Positions 20,606 to 28,415 of a DNA stretch of 64,000 nt are shown here, in pieces. Within the stretch, counting starts at the first letter, position 1. The number at the start of each line of letters is the position of its first letter. Made by a program: the position numbers and the translations under genes. A model generated the notes under the pieces. It was not told the DNA's origin and ran no database searches. It worked only from the letters and a program-made list of their open reading frames with translations. Source of the DNA: Salipiger sp. H15 (GTDB lineage: Bacteria > Pseudomonadota > Alphaproteobacteria > Rhodobacterales > Rhodobacteraceae); assembly GCF_040409955.1 (NCBI RefSeq), contig NZ_CP123384.1, forward strand, positions 620,001 to 684,000. The letters are read 5' to 3'.

Positions 20606-22000
20606 ATGGCACAATACGACGTCATCGTGATCGGCGCCGGACCCGGCGGCTATGTCGCCGCCATCCGCTGCGCCCAGCTCGGCCTCAAGACCGCCTGCGT
20701 CGAGGGCCGCGAAACCCTCGGCGGCACCTGCCTCAACGTCGGCTGCATCCCCTCGAAGGCCCTGCTGCACGCATCGCACCAGCTGCACGAGGCAGAGCAC
20801 AACTTCGCCAAGATGGGCCTCAAGGGCGCCGCGCCCAAGGTCGACTGGAAGCAGATGCTCGCCTACAAGGACGACGTGATCGGCCAGAACACCAAGGGCA
20901 TCGAATTCCTGTTCAAGAAGAACAAGATCGACTGGCTCAAGGGCTGGGGCTCGATCCCCGAGGCCGGCAAGGTCAAGGTCGGTGACGAGGTCCACGAGAC
21001 CAAAAACATCATCATCGCCACCGGCTCCGTGCCCGCCTCCGTACCGGGCGCCGAGGTCGCGGTCGACGAGAAGATCGTCGTGACCTCCACCGGCGCGCTG
21101 GAACTCGGCAAGATCCCCAAGAAGATGGTCGTCATCGGCGCCGGCGTGATCGGCCTCGAGATGGGCTCGGTCTACTCGCGCCTCGGCACCGAGGTCGAGG
21201 TGATCGAATTCCTCGACGCCATCACCCCCGGCATGGACGCCGAGGTGCAGAAGACCTTCCAGAAGATGCTCACCAAGCAGGGCCTCAAGTTCACCATGGG
21301 CGCGGCCGTGTCGAAGGTCGAGACCAAGGGCGGCAAGGCCACGGTGACCTACAAGCTGCGCAAGGACGAGTCCGAGCACAGCACCGAGGCGGACGTGGTG
21401 CTCTGCGCCACCGGCCGCGCGCCCTACACCGACGGTCTCGGCCTCGAGGCGCTCGGCGTGACGCTGACCAAGCGCGGCCAGATCGAGACCGACGGCCACT
21501 GGCAGACCGCCGTGAAGGGCATCTACGCCATCGGCGACGCCATCGAGGGCCCGATGCTGGCCCACAAGGCCGAGGACGAGGGCATGGCCTGCGCCGAGGT
21601 CATCGCCGGCAAGGCCGGCCACGTGAACTACGACGTGATCCCGGGCGTGATCTACACCCACCCCGAGGTCGCCTCGGTCGGCAAGACCGAAGAGCAGCTC
21701 AAGGCCGAGGGCCGCGCCTACAAGGTCGGCAAGTTCTCCTTCATGGGCAACGGCCGCGCCAAGGCCGTCTTCGCCGGTGACGGCTTCGTCAAGCTGATCG
21801 TCGACAAGGAAACCGACCGCGTTCTGGGTTGCCACATCATCGGCCCGTCGGCCGGCGATCTCATCCACGAGATCTGCGTGGCGATGGAATTCGGCGCCTC
21901 GGCCGAGGACGTCGCGCTGACCTGCCACGCCCACCCGACCTTCTCGGAAGCGGTGCGCGAGGCGGCCCTCGCCTGCGGCGACGGCGCGATCCACGCCTGA
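20606..22000 (+). CDS. lpdA: Dihydrolipoyl dehydrogenase (E3)
   Basis: 464 residues. It reoxidises the dihydrolipoyl arms of 2-oxoacid dehydrogenase complexes with NAD. FAD fold [10 protein letters not shown] (residues 10-19), redox disulfide C42/C47 in [16 protein letters not shown] fold [13 protein letters not shown], second FAD motif [17 protein letters not shown] and the catalytic HAHPTFSE near the C-terminus are all intact. Its position two small genes after sucB implies it serves the OGDH complex. A strong terminator follows. Confidence 0.98.
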   Translation: MAQYDVIVIGAGPGGYVAAIRCAQLGLKTACVEGRETLGGTCLNVGCIPSKALLHASHQLHEAEHNFAKMGLKGAAPKVDWKQMLAYKDDVIGQNTKGIEFLFKKNKIDWLKGWGSIPEAGKVKVGDEVHETKNIIIATGSVPASVPGAEVAVDEKIVVTSTGALELGKIPKKMVVIGAGVIGLEMGSVYSRLGTEVEVIEFLDAITPGMDAEVQKTFQKMLTKQGLKFTMGAAVSKVETKGGKATVTYKLRKDESEHSTEADVVLCATGRAPYTDGLGLEALGVTLTKRGQIETDGHWQTAVKGIYAIGDAIEGPMLAHKAEDEGMACAEVIAGKAGHVNYDVIPGVIYTHPEVASVGKTEEQLKAEGRAYKVGKFSFMGNGRAKAVFAGDGFVKLIVDKETDRVLGCHIIGPSAGDLIHEICVAMEFGASAEDVALTCHAHPTFSEAVREAALACGDGAIHA

Positions 22001-22023
22001 TCCTTTCCGGATCGCGACACAGG

Positions 22024-22058
22024 GACCCCCGGAGCACCGCTCCGGGGGTCTTTTCTTT
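22024..22058 (+). terminator. Strong intrinsic terminator after lpdA
   Basis: GACCCCCGGAGC at 22024-22035 pairs perfectly with GCTCCGGGGGTC at 22039-22050 (12 bp, loop ACC), followed by TTTTCTTT. It closes the suc-lpdA gene block. Confidence 0.92.
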
Positions 22059-22147
22059 GGTCCGCGCCGCAATGCGCAGGAAGCGGATCGCCCCGCGGCG
22101 CCCCCTCCCCCGACACTGCTCCCGCAAACCAGCGAAAGGGCGGAGCC

Positions 22148-22633
22148 ATGCTGACGGGACAGACGATCATCGTGACGGGCGCAAGCAGCGGCATCGGCGA
22201 GGCCGCCGCCCGGCTGCTGGGACGTGAAGGCGCAAACGTCGTGCTCGGCGCCCGGCGCGGGGCCCGGCTCGAGGCGCTGGCGCAGGAGATCCGCGCGGCG
22301 GGCGGCGCGGCGGAATACCTCGCCGGGGAGGTCGCCGATCCCGCCTATGCTGCCGCCAAGGCCGGGCTCATCGGGTTCACGCAGGTGCTTGCCGCCGAGC
22401 ACGGGCCCGAGAACATCCGCGTCAACGCGCTGCTTCCCGGCGGCACGATGACCGAAATGGCGGGCAGCGATCCCGGCTTCCACGAGATCGTCCGCAACAT
22501 GCACGCGCTGAAACGCATCGCCGCCCCCGAGGAAATCGCCCGCGCCGCGCTGTTCCTCCTGTCGGACCAGTCCTCCTTCGTCACCGGCAGCGCCATGCTC
22601 GCGGACGGCGGCAACTCGATCCTCAAGATGTGA
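22148..22633 (+). pseudogene. Short-chain dehydrogenase with a large in-frame internal deletion
   Basis: 161 residues where SDR enzymes have about 250. The N-terminal NAD(P) fold TGASSGIGEAAARLLG and RR-type cofactor region are intact, and the C-terminal half (AYAAAKAGLIGF, NALLPGGTMTEM, FVTGSAMLADGG) is intact. Between EVADP and AYAAAK about 85-90 residues are missing, including the NNAG motif and the catalytic serine; the YxxxK pair remains. The frame is open, so a protein may be made, but it should not be an active oxidoreductase. The ATG has GGGCGGAG upstream. Confidence 0.8.
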
Positions 22634-22693
22634 GGCCCGAGAGCCCCTTCGCGAAACCTCGCCGCTGGTCTAAGGTCTGATGACGGAGGGACC

Positions 22694-23314
22694 ATGATCA
22701 CCGACAGCAACGAGTATTTCGCCAGGGGCTGCGGCCGCTGCGCCCGCTTCGACACCGCCGATTGCGCCACCCGGCTCTGGGCCGAAGGGCTCGCCGCGCT
22801 GCGCGAGATCTGCCTTGCTTCGGGTCTTCGGGAAACCGCGAAATGGGGCCATCCGGTCTACGTAGAGGGCGAGCGCAACGTCGCCCTGATCGGCGCCTTC
22901 CGCAGCGAGTTCACGCTGGGCTTCTTCAACCCCGCGCTGATGACCGACCCCGAGGGCGTGCTCGAGCGGCAGGGGCCCAACACCCGCCACCCGAACGTGC
23001 TCCGCTTCACCTCGGCCGCGCAGGTCGCGCGGATGCGCCCCACGCTCGAGGCCTACCTTGCCGAAGCGAAGGGCTATGCCGCGCAGGGCATCCGCCCGCC
23101 GAAGGACGAGACCGAGCTCGAGCTGCCCGAGGAGCTCGTCTCCGCGCTCGACGCCGACCCGGAGCTGGCCGAGGCCTTCGCCGCGCTGACGCCGGGGCGG
23201 CAGAAGAGCCACGTCCTCCAGATCGACGGCGCCAAGAAGCCCGAGACCCGCCTCGCGCGGATCGAGAAGTTGCGGCCGAAGATCCTCGCCGGCAAGGGCG
23301 CGCTGGATCGCTGA
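22694..23314 (+). CDS. YdeI / DUF1801-type protein
   Basis: 206 residues. The N-terminal part (LRETAKWGHPVYVEGERNVALIGAF and FTLGFFNPALM) is a DUF1801 fold. The C-terminal part (PPKDETELELPEEL, ALDADPELAEAFAALTPGRQKSHV, IEKLRPKILAGKG) is the YdeI/OmdA helical tail. The family is cytosolic; the related Bacillus YdeI has been linked to antimicrobial-peptide response, but the biochemical role is unknown. It has GGAGG before its ATG. Its 3' end faces the dioxygenase-like gene across a double palindrome. Confidence 0.85.
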   Translation: MITDSNEYFARGCGRCARFDTADCATRLWAEGLAALREICLASGLRETAKWGHPVYVEGERNVALIGAFRSEFTLGFFNPALMTDPEGVLERQGPNTRHPNVLRFTSAAQVARMRPTLEAYLAEAKGYAAQGIRPPKDETELELPEELVSALDADPELAEAFAALTPGRQKSHVLQIDGAKKPETRLARIEKLRPKILAGKGALDR

Positions 23315-23345
23315 ACGGGAAAGGGCGGCCCCAAAGAGGCCGCTC

Positions 23346-23390
23346 GCAAGAGCCTTCGAAGGCTCTTGCAAATCTCTTCGAAGAGATTTG
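23346..23390. terminator. Tandem perfect palindromes, probable bidirectional terminator
   Basis: A 24-base perfect palindrome with core TTCGAA (23346-23369) is followed, sharing one base, by a 22-base perfect palindrome with the same core (23369-23390). They fill the space between two convergent stop codons: the YdeI-like gene ends 32 bases to the left and the dioxygenase-like gene ends 1 base to the right. T-runs are short. Position argues for transcription termination in both directions. Confidence 0.65.
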
Positions 23391-23391
23391 C

Positions 23392-24252
23392 CTACTCGCT
23401 TGCCGTCCGCCCCGGGATGAACACCTCGGCGCTGCCGCCCTGATCCGGGCCGCCCACGCCGCCCGGGGGCGGACCGTCCGGACGCTCTCCGCCCGGCGGC
23501 GGACCGCCCGCCCCCATGCCGCCCTCGGCCGAGGTCGCCGAGGGGTCGATCCCCACCACCAGCGCCGCGTCGTAGAAATCGTACTGCTCGCGGATCGCGG
23601 CATAGGCGCCCTCGCCCGCCTGCTTGGCGATGCCGTCGTTCCCGTTCATCGTGTCGCGCTCGGCGCTGCGGTCGTTGTAGGGCGGCACCGACTGGAAGAG
23701 GTACTGGCTCAGCGCGTCGGGGAAGAAGATCTGGCTGGTCAGCACGGTGCGCTCGTCGAGGAAGACCTTGTAATGCACGTGCGTGGTGCGGCCGCGGTAC
23801 CAGCCGGGGTAGATGCTGCGGAACTCCGCCACCCCGTCCGCGCCGGTCATCTGCGTGCCGCGCAGGAAGGTCTCGCCCTCGGTGTCGTTGGTGCCGTCGC
23901 TGCCCTGGCTGGCGTAGCCCGAGTAGTTGCCCGCCGCGTCGCAGTGCCAGACATCGACCCGCGCGCCCTCGACCGGGGCGCACTCGGCCGTCACCACCTG
24001 CAGCCGCAGCCGCATCGGCACCCCCTCGCGGCCCTCGGTGATGTCGGACCGCAGCAGCGCCTCGTCGAGGTAATAGGGCCCCTCAGTCACCTCCGGCATG
24101 ACCATGCAGACATTGGCCGAGATGAGCCCCGCCGCCTGCGCCTGCGCGCGGGCCGAGCTGGTGAAGGAGCCGATCCCGGCGACCGCGATCGGCGAGACCG
24201 CGAGCCCGCTCAGCAGGGCGCGGCGACTGGGGCGCTTGATGAAATCCGACAT
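23392..24252 (-). CDS. Tat-exported intradiol ring-cleavage dioxygenase-like protein
   Basis: 286 residues from the ATG at 24252; an upstream ATG at 24330 would bury the signal. The N-terminus has a twin-arginine signal (KRPSRRALLSG, then a hydrophobic run ending SSARA). The core matches the protocatechuate/catechol dioxygenase fold: TEGPYYLDE, VDVWHCDAAGNYSGY and YPGWYRGRTTHVHYKV, with the Tyr and His iron ligands in place. The last ~45 residues are Gly/Pro-rich (PPPGGERPDGPPPGG). Extracellular members of this family are poorly characterised; aromatic substrate is likely but unproven. Confidence 0.85.
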   Translation of the reverse strand: MSDFIKRPSRRALLSGLAVSPIAVAGIGSFTSSARAQAQAAGLISANVCMVMPEVTEGPYYLDEALLRSDITEGREGVPMRLRLQVVTAECAPVEGARVDVWHCDAAGNYSGYASQGSDGTNDTEGETFLRGTQMTGADGVAEFRSIYPGWYRGRTTHVHYKVFLDERTVLTSQIFFPDALSQYLFQSVPPYNDRSAERDTMNGNDGIAKQAGEGAYAAIREQYDFYDAALVVGIDPSATSAEGGMGAGGPPPGGERPDGPPPGGVGGPDQGGSAEVFIPGRTASE

Positions 24253-24345
24253 GCCCGAAATCCTTTGCGTCTTGTCCGTATTGGACGTCTCACGCGCGGG
24301 CGACGGGATTCCGTCGGGCAGGCGGCTCACGAAACCGTCAGCGGC

Positions 24346-24951
24346 TCACCACATGCTCTGCGCGGCGCGCGCGGGCCAGAGCCGGTCGTATTCCTCGCCG
24401 TCGGTGGCCCCCTGCGTGGCCTCGGCCAAGAGCGCGCCGATGCTGGGCAGGCCGCCGCTCTCGTCGCCCGCGCGCCACGTCCCGGCCCGCATCAGGGCCC
24501 GGGCGCACTGGCTGTAGATCTCGGCGATCTCGAGGATCAGCACCGTGGCGGGTTGCCTGCCGTGCTTCTCGAACCGCGCCCGCAGCTCCGCGTCGTCGGT
24601 GAGCCAGCCGGTGCCGTTCACCCGCACCACGTTGTTGCTGCCGGGCACGAAGAACATCAGCGACACGCGCCCGTCCTCGACCACGTTACGCAGCGAGTCG
24701 AGCCGGTTGTTGCCGCGCCAGTCGGGCATGGCGAGCGTGCCCGGGTCGAGCTCCAGCACCACCGGGCCATCGTCGCCGCGCGGCGAGGCATCGGTGCCCG
24801 CCGGACCGACCGTGCTCAGCACGCAGAGCCTCGAGGCCTCGATCCACTGGCGGTAGAGCGGTGTCATCCGCCGCACCACCTTGTCGATCGACGCCCCCGC
24901 CGCCGTGCCGTAGAGCGCCTCGAGCGCCTCGGTGGTCTCAATCCTGCGCAT
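24346..24951 (-). CDS. Pyridoxamine 5'-phosphate oxidase-family FMN protein
   Basis: 201 residues with the split-barrel flavin fold. Typical segments are CVLSTVGPAGTDASPRGD, LAMPDWRGNNRLDSLRNV and ISLMFFVPG-like VSLMFFVPGSNNVVRVNG. It looks like the MSMEG_1061/DR2398-type PPOX proteins, which are FMN-dependent and of unknown substrate, not true PdxH. Its start overlaps the 3' end of plsC by 14 bases, so it is the last gene of the ftsE-ftsX-plsC run. Confidence 0.85.
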   Translation of the reverse strand: MRRIETTEALEALYGTAAGASIDKVVRRMTPLYRQWIEASRLCVLSTVGPAGTDASPRGDDGPVVLELDPGTLAMPDWRGNNRLDSLRNVVEDGRVSLMFFVPGSNNVVRVNGTGWLTDDAELRARFEKHGRQPATVLILEIAEIYSQCARALMRAGTWRAGDESGGLPSIGALLAEATQGATDGEEYDRLWPARAAQSMW

Positions 24952-25675
24952 GGAACCCCGCCTCCGCCATCAGGCGGTTCGAGGCCGCCTCCACGTCCCG
25001 TTCGATCTTGGCAAGGAAGGCCTTGCTCGGCATGCCGGGCTCGATCACCGGCAGGAACTCGATCACCGCCGTTCCCGGCTTGCGGTAGATGCCGCGCTTG
25101 GGCCAGAAGATGCCGACATTGGTCGCCACCGGCACGCAGGCCTCGCCGCTCTGGCCGTAGAGGATCGCGGTGCCGACCTTGTAGGGCACCTTCTCGCCCG
25201 GCGGCACGCGGGTGCCCTGCGGGTAGATGATCAGCTGGCCGGGATGCTCCTCGGCGCTCTTCTTCACGTCGGCCACCATCTTCGAGATCGCCGCGCCGCG
25301 CTTGCCGCGGTCCACCGGCACGCAGCCGATGCGGGTGGCGTACTGCCCGAGGACCGGGGTGAAGAGCAGCTCGCGCTTCATCACGAACTTGCCCGCCGGC
25401 ACCGCCCCGAAGAGCAGGATGATGTCGAAGAAGCTCTGGTGCTTGGCGGCGATGAGGATCTCGCCCTCGGGGACCTTGCCGCGGATCTCGCTCTTCAGCC
25501 CCACCATCCACGCGGCCGTCCAGCGCACCCAGAGGCACCAGGCCCGGCAGGCCGCGCGCGCGCCACGGTCGGAGAACAGCGCCCAGGGGAAGAACGAGAG
25601 CCCGACCACCGCCATCGCCAGGTAGACCTGGCCGACGAAGAACAGCGATCGGATCCATTGCAGCGCGTGGCGCAT
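24938..25675 (-). CDS. plsC: 1-acyl-sn-glycerol-3-phosphate acyltransferase
   Basis: 245 residues with an N-terminal membrane segment (about 14-35). The acyltransferase motif HQSFFD (HX4D) is at about residue 75, and the substrate loop YPQGTRVPPGEK and PVIEPGMP follow. It acylates lysophosphatidate to phosphatidate in phospholipid synthesis. The ATG overlaps the ftsX stop as TGATG, so it is translationally coupled with the division genes. Confidence 0.92.
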   Translation of the reverse strand: MRHALQWIRSLFFVGQVYLAMAVVGLSFFPWALFSDRGARAACRAWCLWVRWTAAWMVGLKSEIRGKVPEGEILIAAKHQSFFDIILLFGAVPAGKFVMKRELLFTPVLGQYATRIGCVPVDRGKRGAAISKMVADVKKSAEEHPGQLIIYPQGTRVPPGEKVPYKVGTAILYGQSGEACVPVATNVGIFWPKRGIYRKPGTAVIEFLPVIEPGMPSKAFLAKIERDVEAASNRLMAEAGFHAQD

Positions 25676-26580
25676 CAGCTCAAGTCTCCAAGTACCCGGC
25701 GCGCGGCGATCGCCGTTGCGGCAAAGGCCACCGCCGCGGTCAGCAGCGGCACCAGCAGCGGGAAGATCCAGTGCCAGCCGACGAAGGAGAGGCCGGTCAG
25801 GAAGCCCGCGGTCTCGTCCGCCGAGGGCATCAGCAGCAGCGCGCCCGAGGCCACCGCCGCGCCGAGCGCCGCGCCGCCGAGGGCACGCAGGGTGAAGCGG
25901 CGCACGAAGGCGCGCGCGATGAACCCGTCGGTGGCGCCGACGAGCCGCAGCACGGCGATGACCTGCGCATTGGCCGCGAGCGCCGCGTTGGCCGCCAGCG
26001 TGACCATCGCCGCCACCGCGCCCGCGATGAGCAGGATCGACACCGCCCCCAGCAGCCGCAGCTTCGAGGCCGCCGCCACCAGCGGCCGCCGCCAGCGCGT
26101 GTGATCGTCAAGCACCCCGCCCGGCACCTCGGCCTGCAGCCGCAGCCGCAGCCCCGCACCGTCAAAGCCCGCGCCCTCCTCGATGATCTCGATGAGCTGC
26201 GGCACCGGCAGGTCGGCCAGCGGCAGGTCCGGGCCGAACCAGGGCTCGAGCAGCGCCTGCTGCTCCTCGGCGCTCAGCGCCCGCGCCGAGGCCACGCCCG
26301 GCGTCTGCTCGAGCAGGCGCAGCGCCGCCGCGGTCTGCTCGGCCTGCTGCCCGGCGGGGGCCGAGATGCGCAGCGTCGAGGCGCGGGCCAGCTCCTCGCC
26401 CCAGCTCGTGGCAAGCCGTCCCGCGGCCAGCGACAGCGCCAGGGCGAAGACCGCGAGGAAGGCCATGGCCCCGGCGGCAAACAGCGTCAGGCTGGCGGTG
26501 AAGCCGGTCGGCGGAACAACCCGGTCGGCGCCGGTGTCGGAACGGGTGAAGGCGCCGAGGGAGTCGCGGATCAGTCTCAC
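25675..26580 (-). CDS. ftsX: Cell division protein FtsX
   Basis: 301 residues from a GTG that overlaps the ftsE stop (GTGA). Four membrane helices are visible (about 27-50, 168-195, 215-240 and 265-290), with an extracytoplasmic loop between helices one and two containing ARALSAEEQQALLEPWFG. FtsX with FtsE forms the ABC complex that activates septal cell-wall hydrolases. The sequence is divergent, as usual for FtsX, but gene order and topology settle it. Confidence 0.92.
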   Translation of the reverse strand: MRLIRDSLGAFTRSDTGADRVVPPTGFTASLTLFAAGAMAFLAVFALALSLAAGRLATSWGEELARASTLRISAPAGQQAEQTAAALRLLEQTPGVASARALSAEEQQALLEPWFGPDLPLADLPVPQLIEIIEEGAGFDGAGLRLRLQAEVPGGVLDDHTRWRRPLVAAASKLRLLGAVSILLIAGAVAAMVTLAANAALAANAQVIAVLRLVGATDGFIARAFVRRFTLRALGGAALGAAVASGALLLMPSADETAGFLTGLSFVGWHWIFPLLVPLLTAAVAFAATAIAARRVLGDLS

Positions 26581-27254
26581 AGGTCCGCCCCCGCCGACTG
26601 CAGCCTGCGGTTGGAAATCCGCAGCACCCGCGCCTGCACCTGCGTCTTGGCCGACCGGATGAGGCCGAGGTCATGCGTCGCGATGAGGATGGTCTTGCCC
26701 ATCCGGTTGAGCTCGACCAGCAGGCGCAGCAGCCGCTGCGACATCTCCCAGTCGACGTTGCCGGTGGGCTCGTCGGCAAGGATCACCTCGGGCGACATCA
26801 TCACCGCGCGGGCCAGCGCCGCGCGCTGGCGCTCGCCGCCCGACAGCTCCGGCGGCAGCGCGTCGGCACGGCTCTTGAGCCCGACCCAGGTCATCAGCTC
26901 GATGAGGTTCTGCTCGAGCTCCTGCCCGCCCTCGCCCGCCACGGTCAGCGGCAGGGCGACGTTCTCGGCGACCGAGAGGTGGTCGAGGAACTGGCAATCC
27001 TGGTGCACCACGCCGATGCGACGGCGGCTGAGCGCGATGGCGTCGCGGTCCATGCGCCGCACGTCCTCGCCGAAGAGCCGCGCGTGGCCCGCGGTCGGCA
27101 CCAGCGCGCCGTAGCAGAGCTTCAGCAGCGTGGTCTTGCCCGAGCCCGAGGGGCCGGTCAGGAAATGGAAGGACCCGGGCGCAAGCCGCAGCGTGAGCCC
27201 GCTCAGCAGCTCCCCGCCGCCGTAGCTGTAGGCCACATTATCCAGTTCGATCAC
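26577..27254 (-). CDS. ftsE: Cell division ATP-binding protein FtsE
   Basis: 225 residues from the GTG at 27254 (VIELDNVAYSYGGGE), chosen because FtsE proteins start at this point; an ATG 20 codons upstream adds a non-homologous tail. Walker A GPSGSGKTTLL, signature LSGGERQRAALARA, Walker B VILADEPTGNVD and switch THDLGLI are intact. It diverges from the zinc-ribbon protein gene across about 160 bases. Confidence 0.94.
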   Translation of the reverse strand: MIELDNVAYSYGGGELLSGLTLRLAPGSFHFLTGPSGSGKTTLLKLCYGALVPTAGHARLFGEDVRRMDRDAIALSRRRIGVVHQDCQFLDHLSVAENVALPLTVAGEGGQELEQNLIELMTWVGLKSRADALPPELSGGERQRAALARAVMMSPEVILADEPTGNVDWEMSQRLLRLLVELNRMGKTILIATHDLGLIRSAKTQVQARVLRISNRRLQSAGADL

Positions 27255-27413
27255 GCCCGCGCGCCCCCGGTAGAAAAGATGTCCTGTTGTGCCCGAGCCG
27301 CGACGCAGTTGCAATCCGCCGCCCGGCCCGAAAATTGGCTTTCCCGCTCACCTGTGGCAACCTATTGTCGGCAAAGGGATGATGGCCAGAACAGATGGAA
27401 AGCTAAGGACAAT

Positions 27414-28319
27414 ATGCGGCTGATATGCCCCAATTGCGGCGCGCAGTACGAGGTGCCGGTCGACGCGATCCCCACGGGCGGGCGCGACGTGCAATGCTCG
27501 AGCTGCGGCCACACCTGGTTCCAGCTGGCCGCCCTGGATCGCCCCGTCCCGCAGGAGGACGCCGAGGCTGCCGCAGAGACCGCACCCGAGGACATGCGCG
27601 CGCCCGACGACCTCTGGGAAGAGATGGACGAGGGCGCCGAGCCCGCGCCGCTGCACGCCGCCCCCGAACCCGAGCCTGAACCCGAAAGCTGGCCCGAGGA
27701 ACCCGCCGCCACGCCGGTGCCGCGCCGCCCGGTGCGCGCCCGCGGGCTCGACCCCTCGGTCGCCGAGGTGCTGCGCCAGGAGGCCGAGCGCGAGGCGCGC
27801 CGACGCCACGATCCCGAGCCGCTGGAAAGCCAGCCCGAGCTTGGACTGGCCGAACCTTCCGCCGAGGATGCCGCCCACCGCGCCCGCGTCGCGCGCGACC
27901 ACATGGCGCGCATCCGCGGCGACGCCCCGCTCTCCGATGCGCCCGAGGCCCGGCATGCGCCCGACGACTTCGGCGCGCCCGAGCCGGAACACCCGGCGAT
28001 CCCGGTCTCGCGGCGCGACCTGCTGCCCGACATCGAGGAGATCAACCAGTCCCTGCGCGTCGCCCCGCCGCCGCGGCGGATGGAGACGCCGCAGGGCCGC
28101 GCGCTCGACGCCGAGGAAGAGGAGCAGCAGGGCAGCAACTTCGCCCGCGGCTTCGGCATGATGCTGATCCTCGCGGTGCTGGCGGTGCTGCTCTATGCCC
28201 TCGCCCCGGCGATCACCGCCGCGGTCCCGGCCATGGCGCCGCTGCTCGACCCCTACGTGGCGGTGGTGGACGGCATGCGGCTCTGGCTCGACGGCCAGCT
28301 CGCCGCGCTGCTGGGCTGA
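27414..28319 (+). CDS. Zinc-ribbon (MJ0042-type) single-pass membrane protein
   Basis: 301 residues. The first 37 residues form a zinc ribbon with paired cysteines (CPNCGAQYEVP and CSSCGHTW). A long acidic, Pro/Glu-rich and Arg-rich disordered region follows (about 50-245), then one membrane helix (GFGMMLILAVLAVLLYALAP) and a short C-terminal tail. Such N-terminal MJ0042 proteins are common in alphaproteobacteria without known function. AAGGAC lies 7 bases before the ATG. It diverges from ftsEX, hinting at an envelope role, but that is inference. Confidence 0.85.
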   Translation: MRLICPNCGAQYEVPVDAIPTGGRDVQCSSCGHTWFQLAALDRPVPQEDAEAAAETAPEDMRAPDDLWEEMDEGAEPAPLHAAPEPEPEPESWPEEPAATPVPRRPVRARGLDPSVAEVLRQEAEREARRRHDPEPLESQPELGLAEPSAEDAAHRARVARDHMARIRGDAPLSDAPEARHAPDDFGAPEPEHPAIPVSRRDLLPDIEEINQSLRVAPPPRRMETPQGRALDAEEEEQQGSNFARGFGMMLILAVLAVLLYALAPAITAAVPAMAPLLDPYVAVVDGMRLWLDGQLAALLG

Positions 28320-28358
28320 CCGGAGCCCGCTTCCGGCGCATCACATCAGGACATGAAG

Positions 28359-28379
28359 GAGGGGGCCGCCGGCCCCCTC
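28359..28379. terminator. Hairpin between convergent zinc-ribbon gene and tauC
   Basis: GAGGGGGCC at 28359-28367 pairs with GGCCCCCTC at 28371-28379 around a 3-base loop. It lies 40 bases after one stop and 37 bases before the opposing one. The following bases are only moderately T-rich on either strand. Confidence 0.6.
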
Positions 28380-28415
28380 TGCTGTTCCGGCCCCGATTTT
28401 CCGGCCCTGCCCCTC

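Noticed and set aside
22148..22633. Frameshift explaining the short SDR gene
   Set aside because: The frame is continuous through the junction and the missing residues are absent from the other frames too, so it is a deletion.
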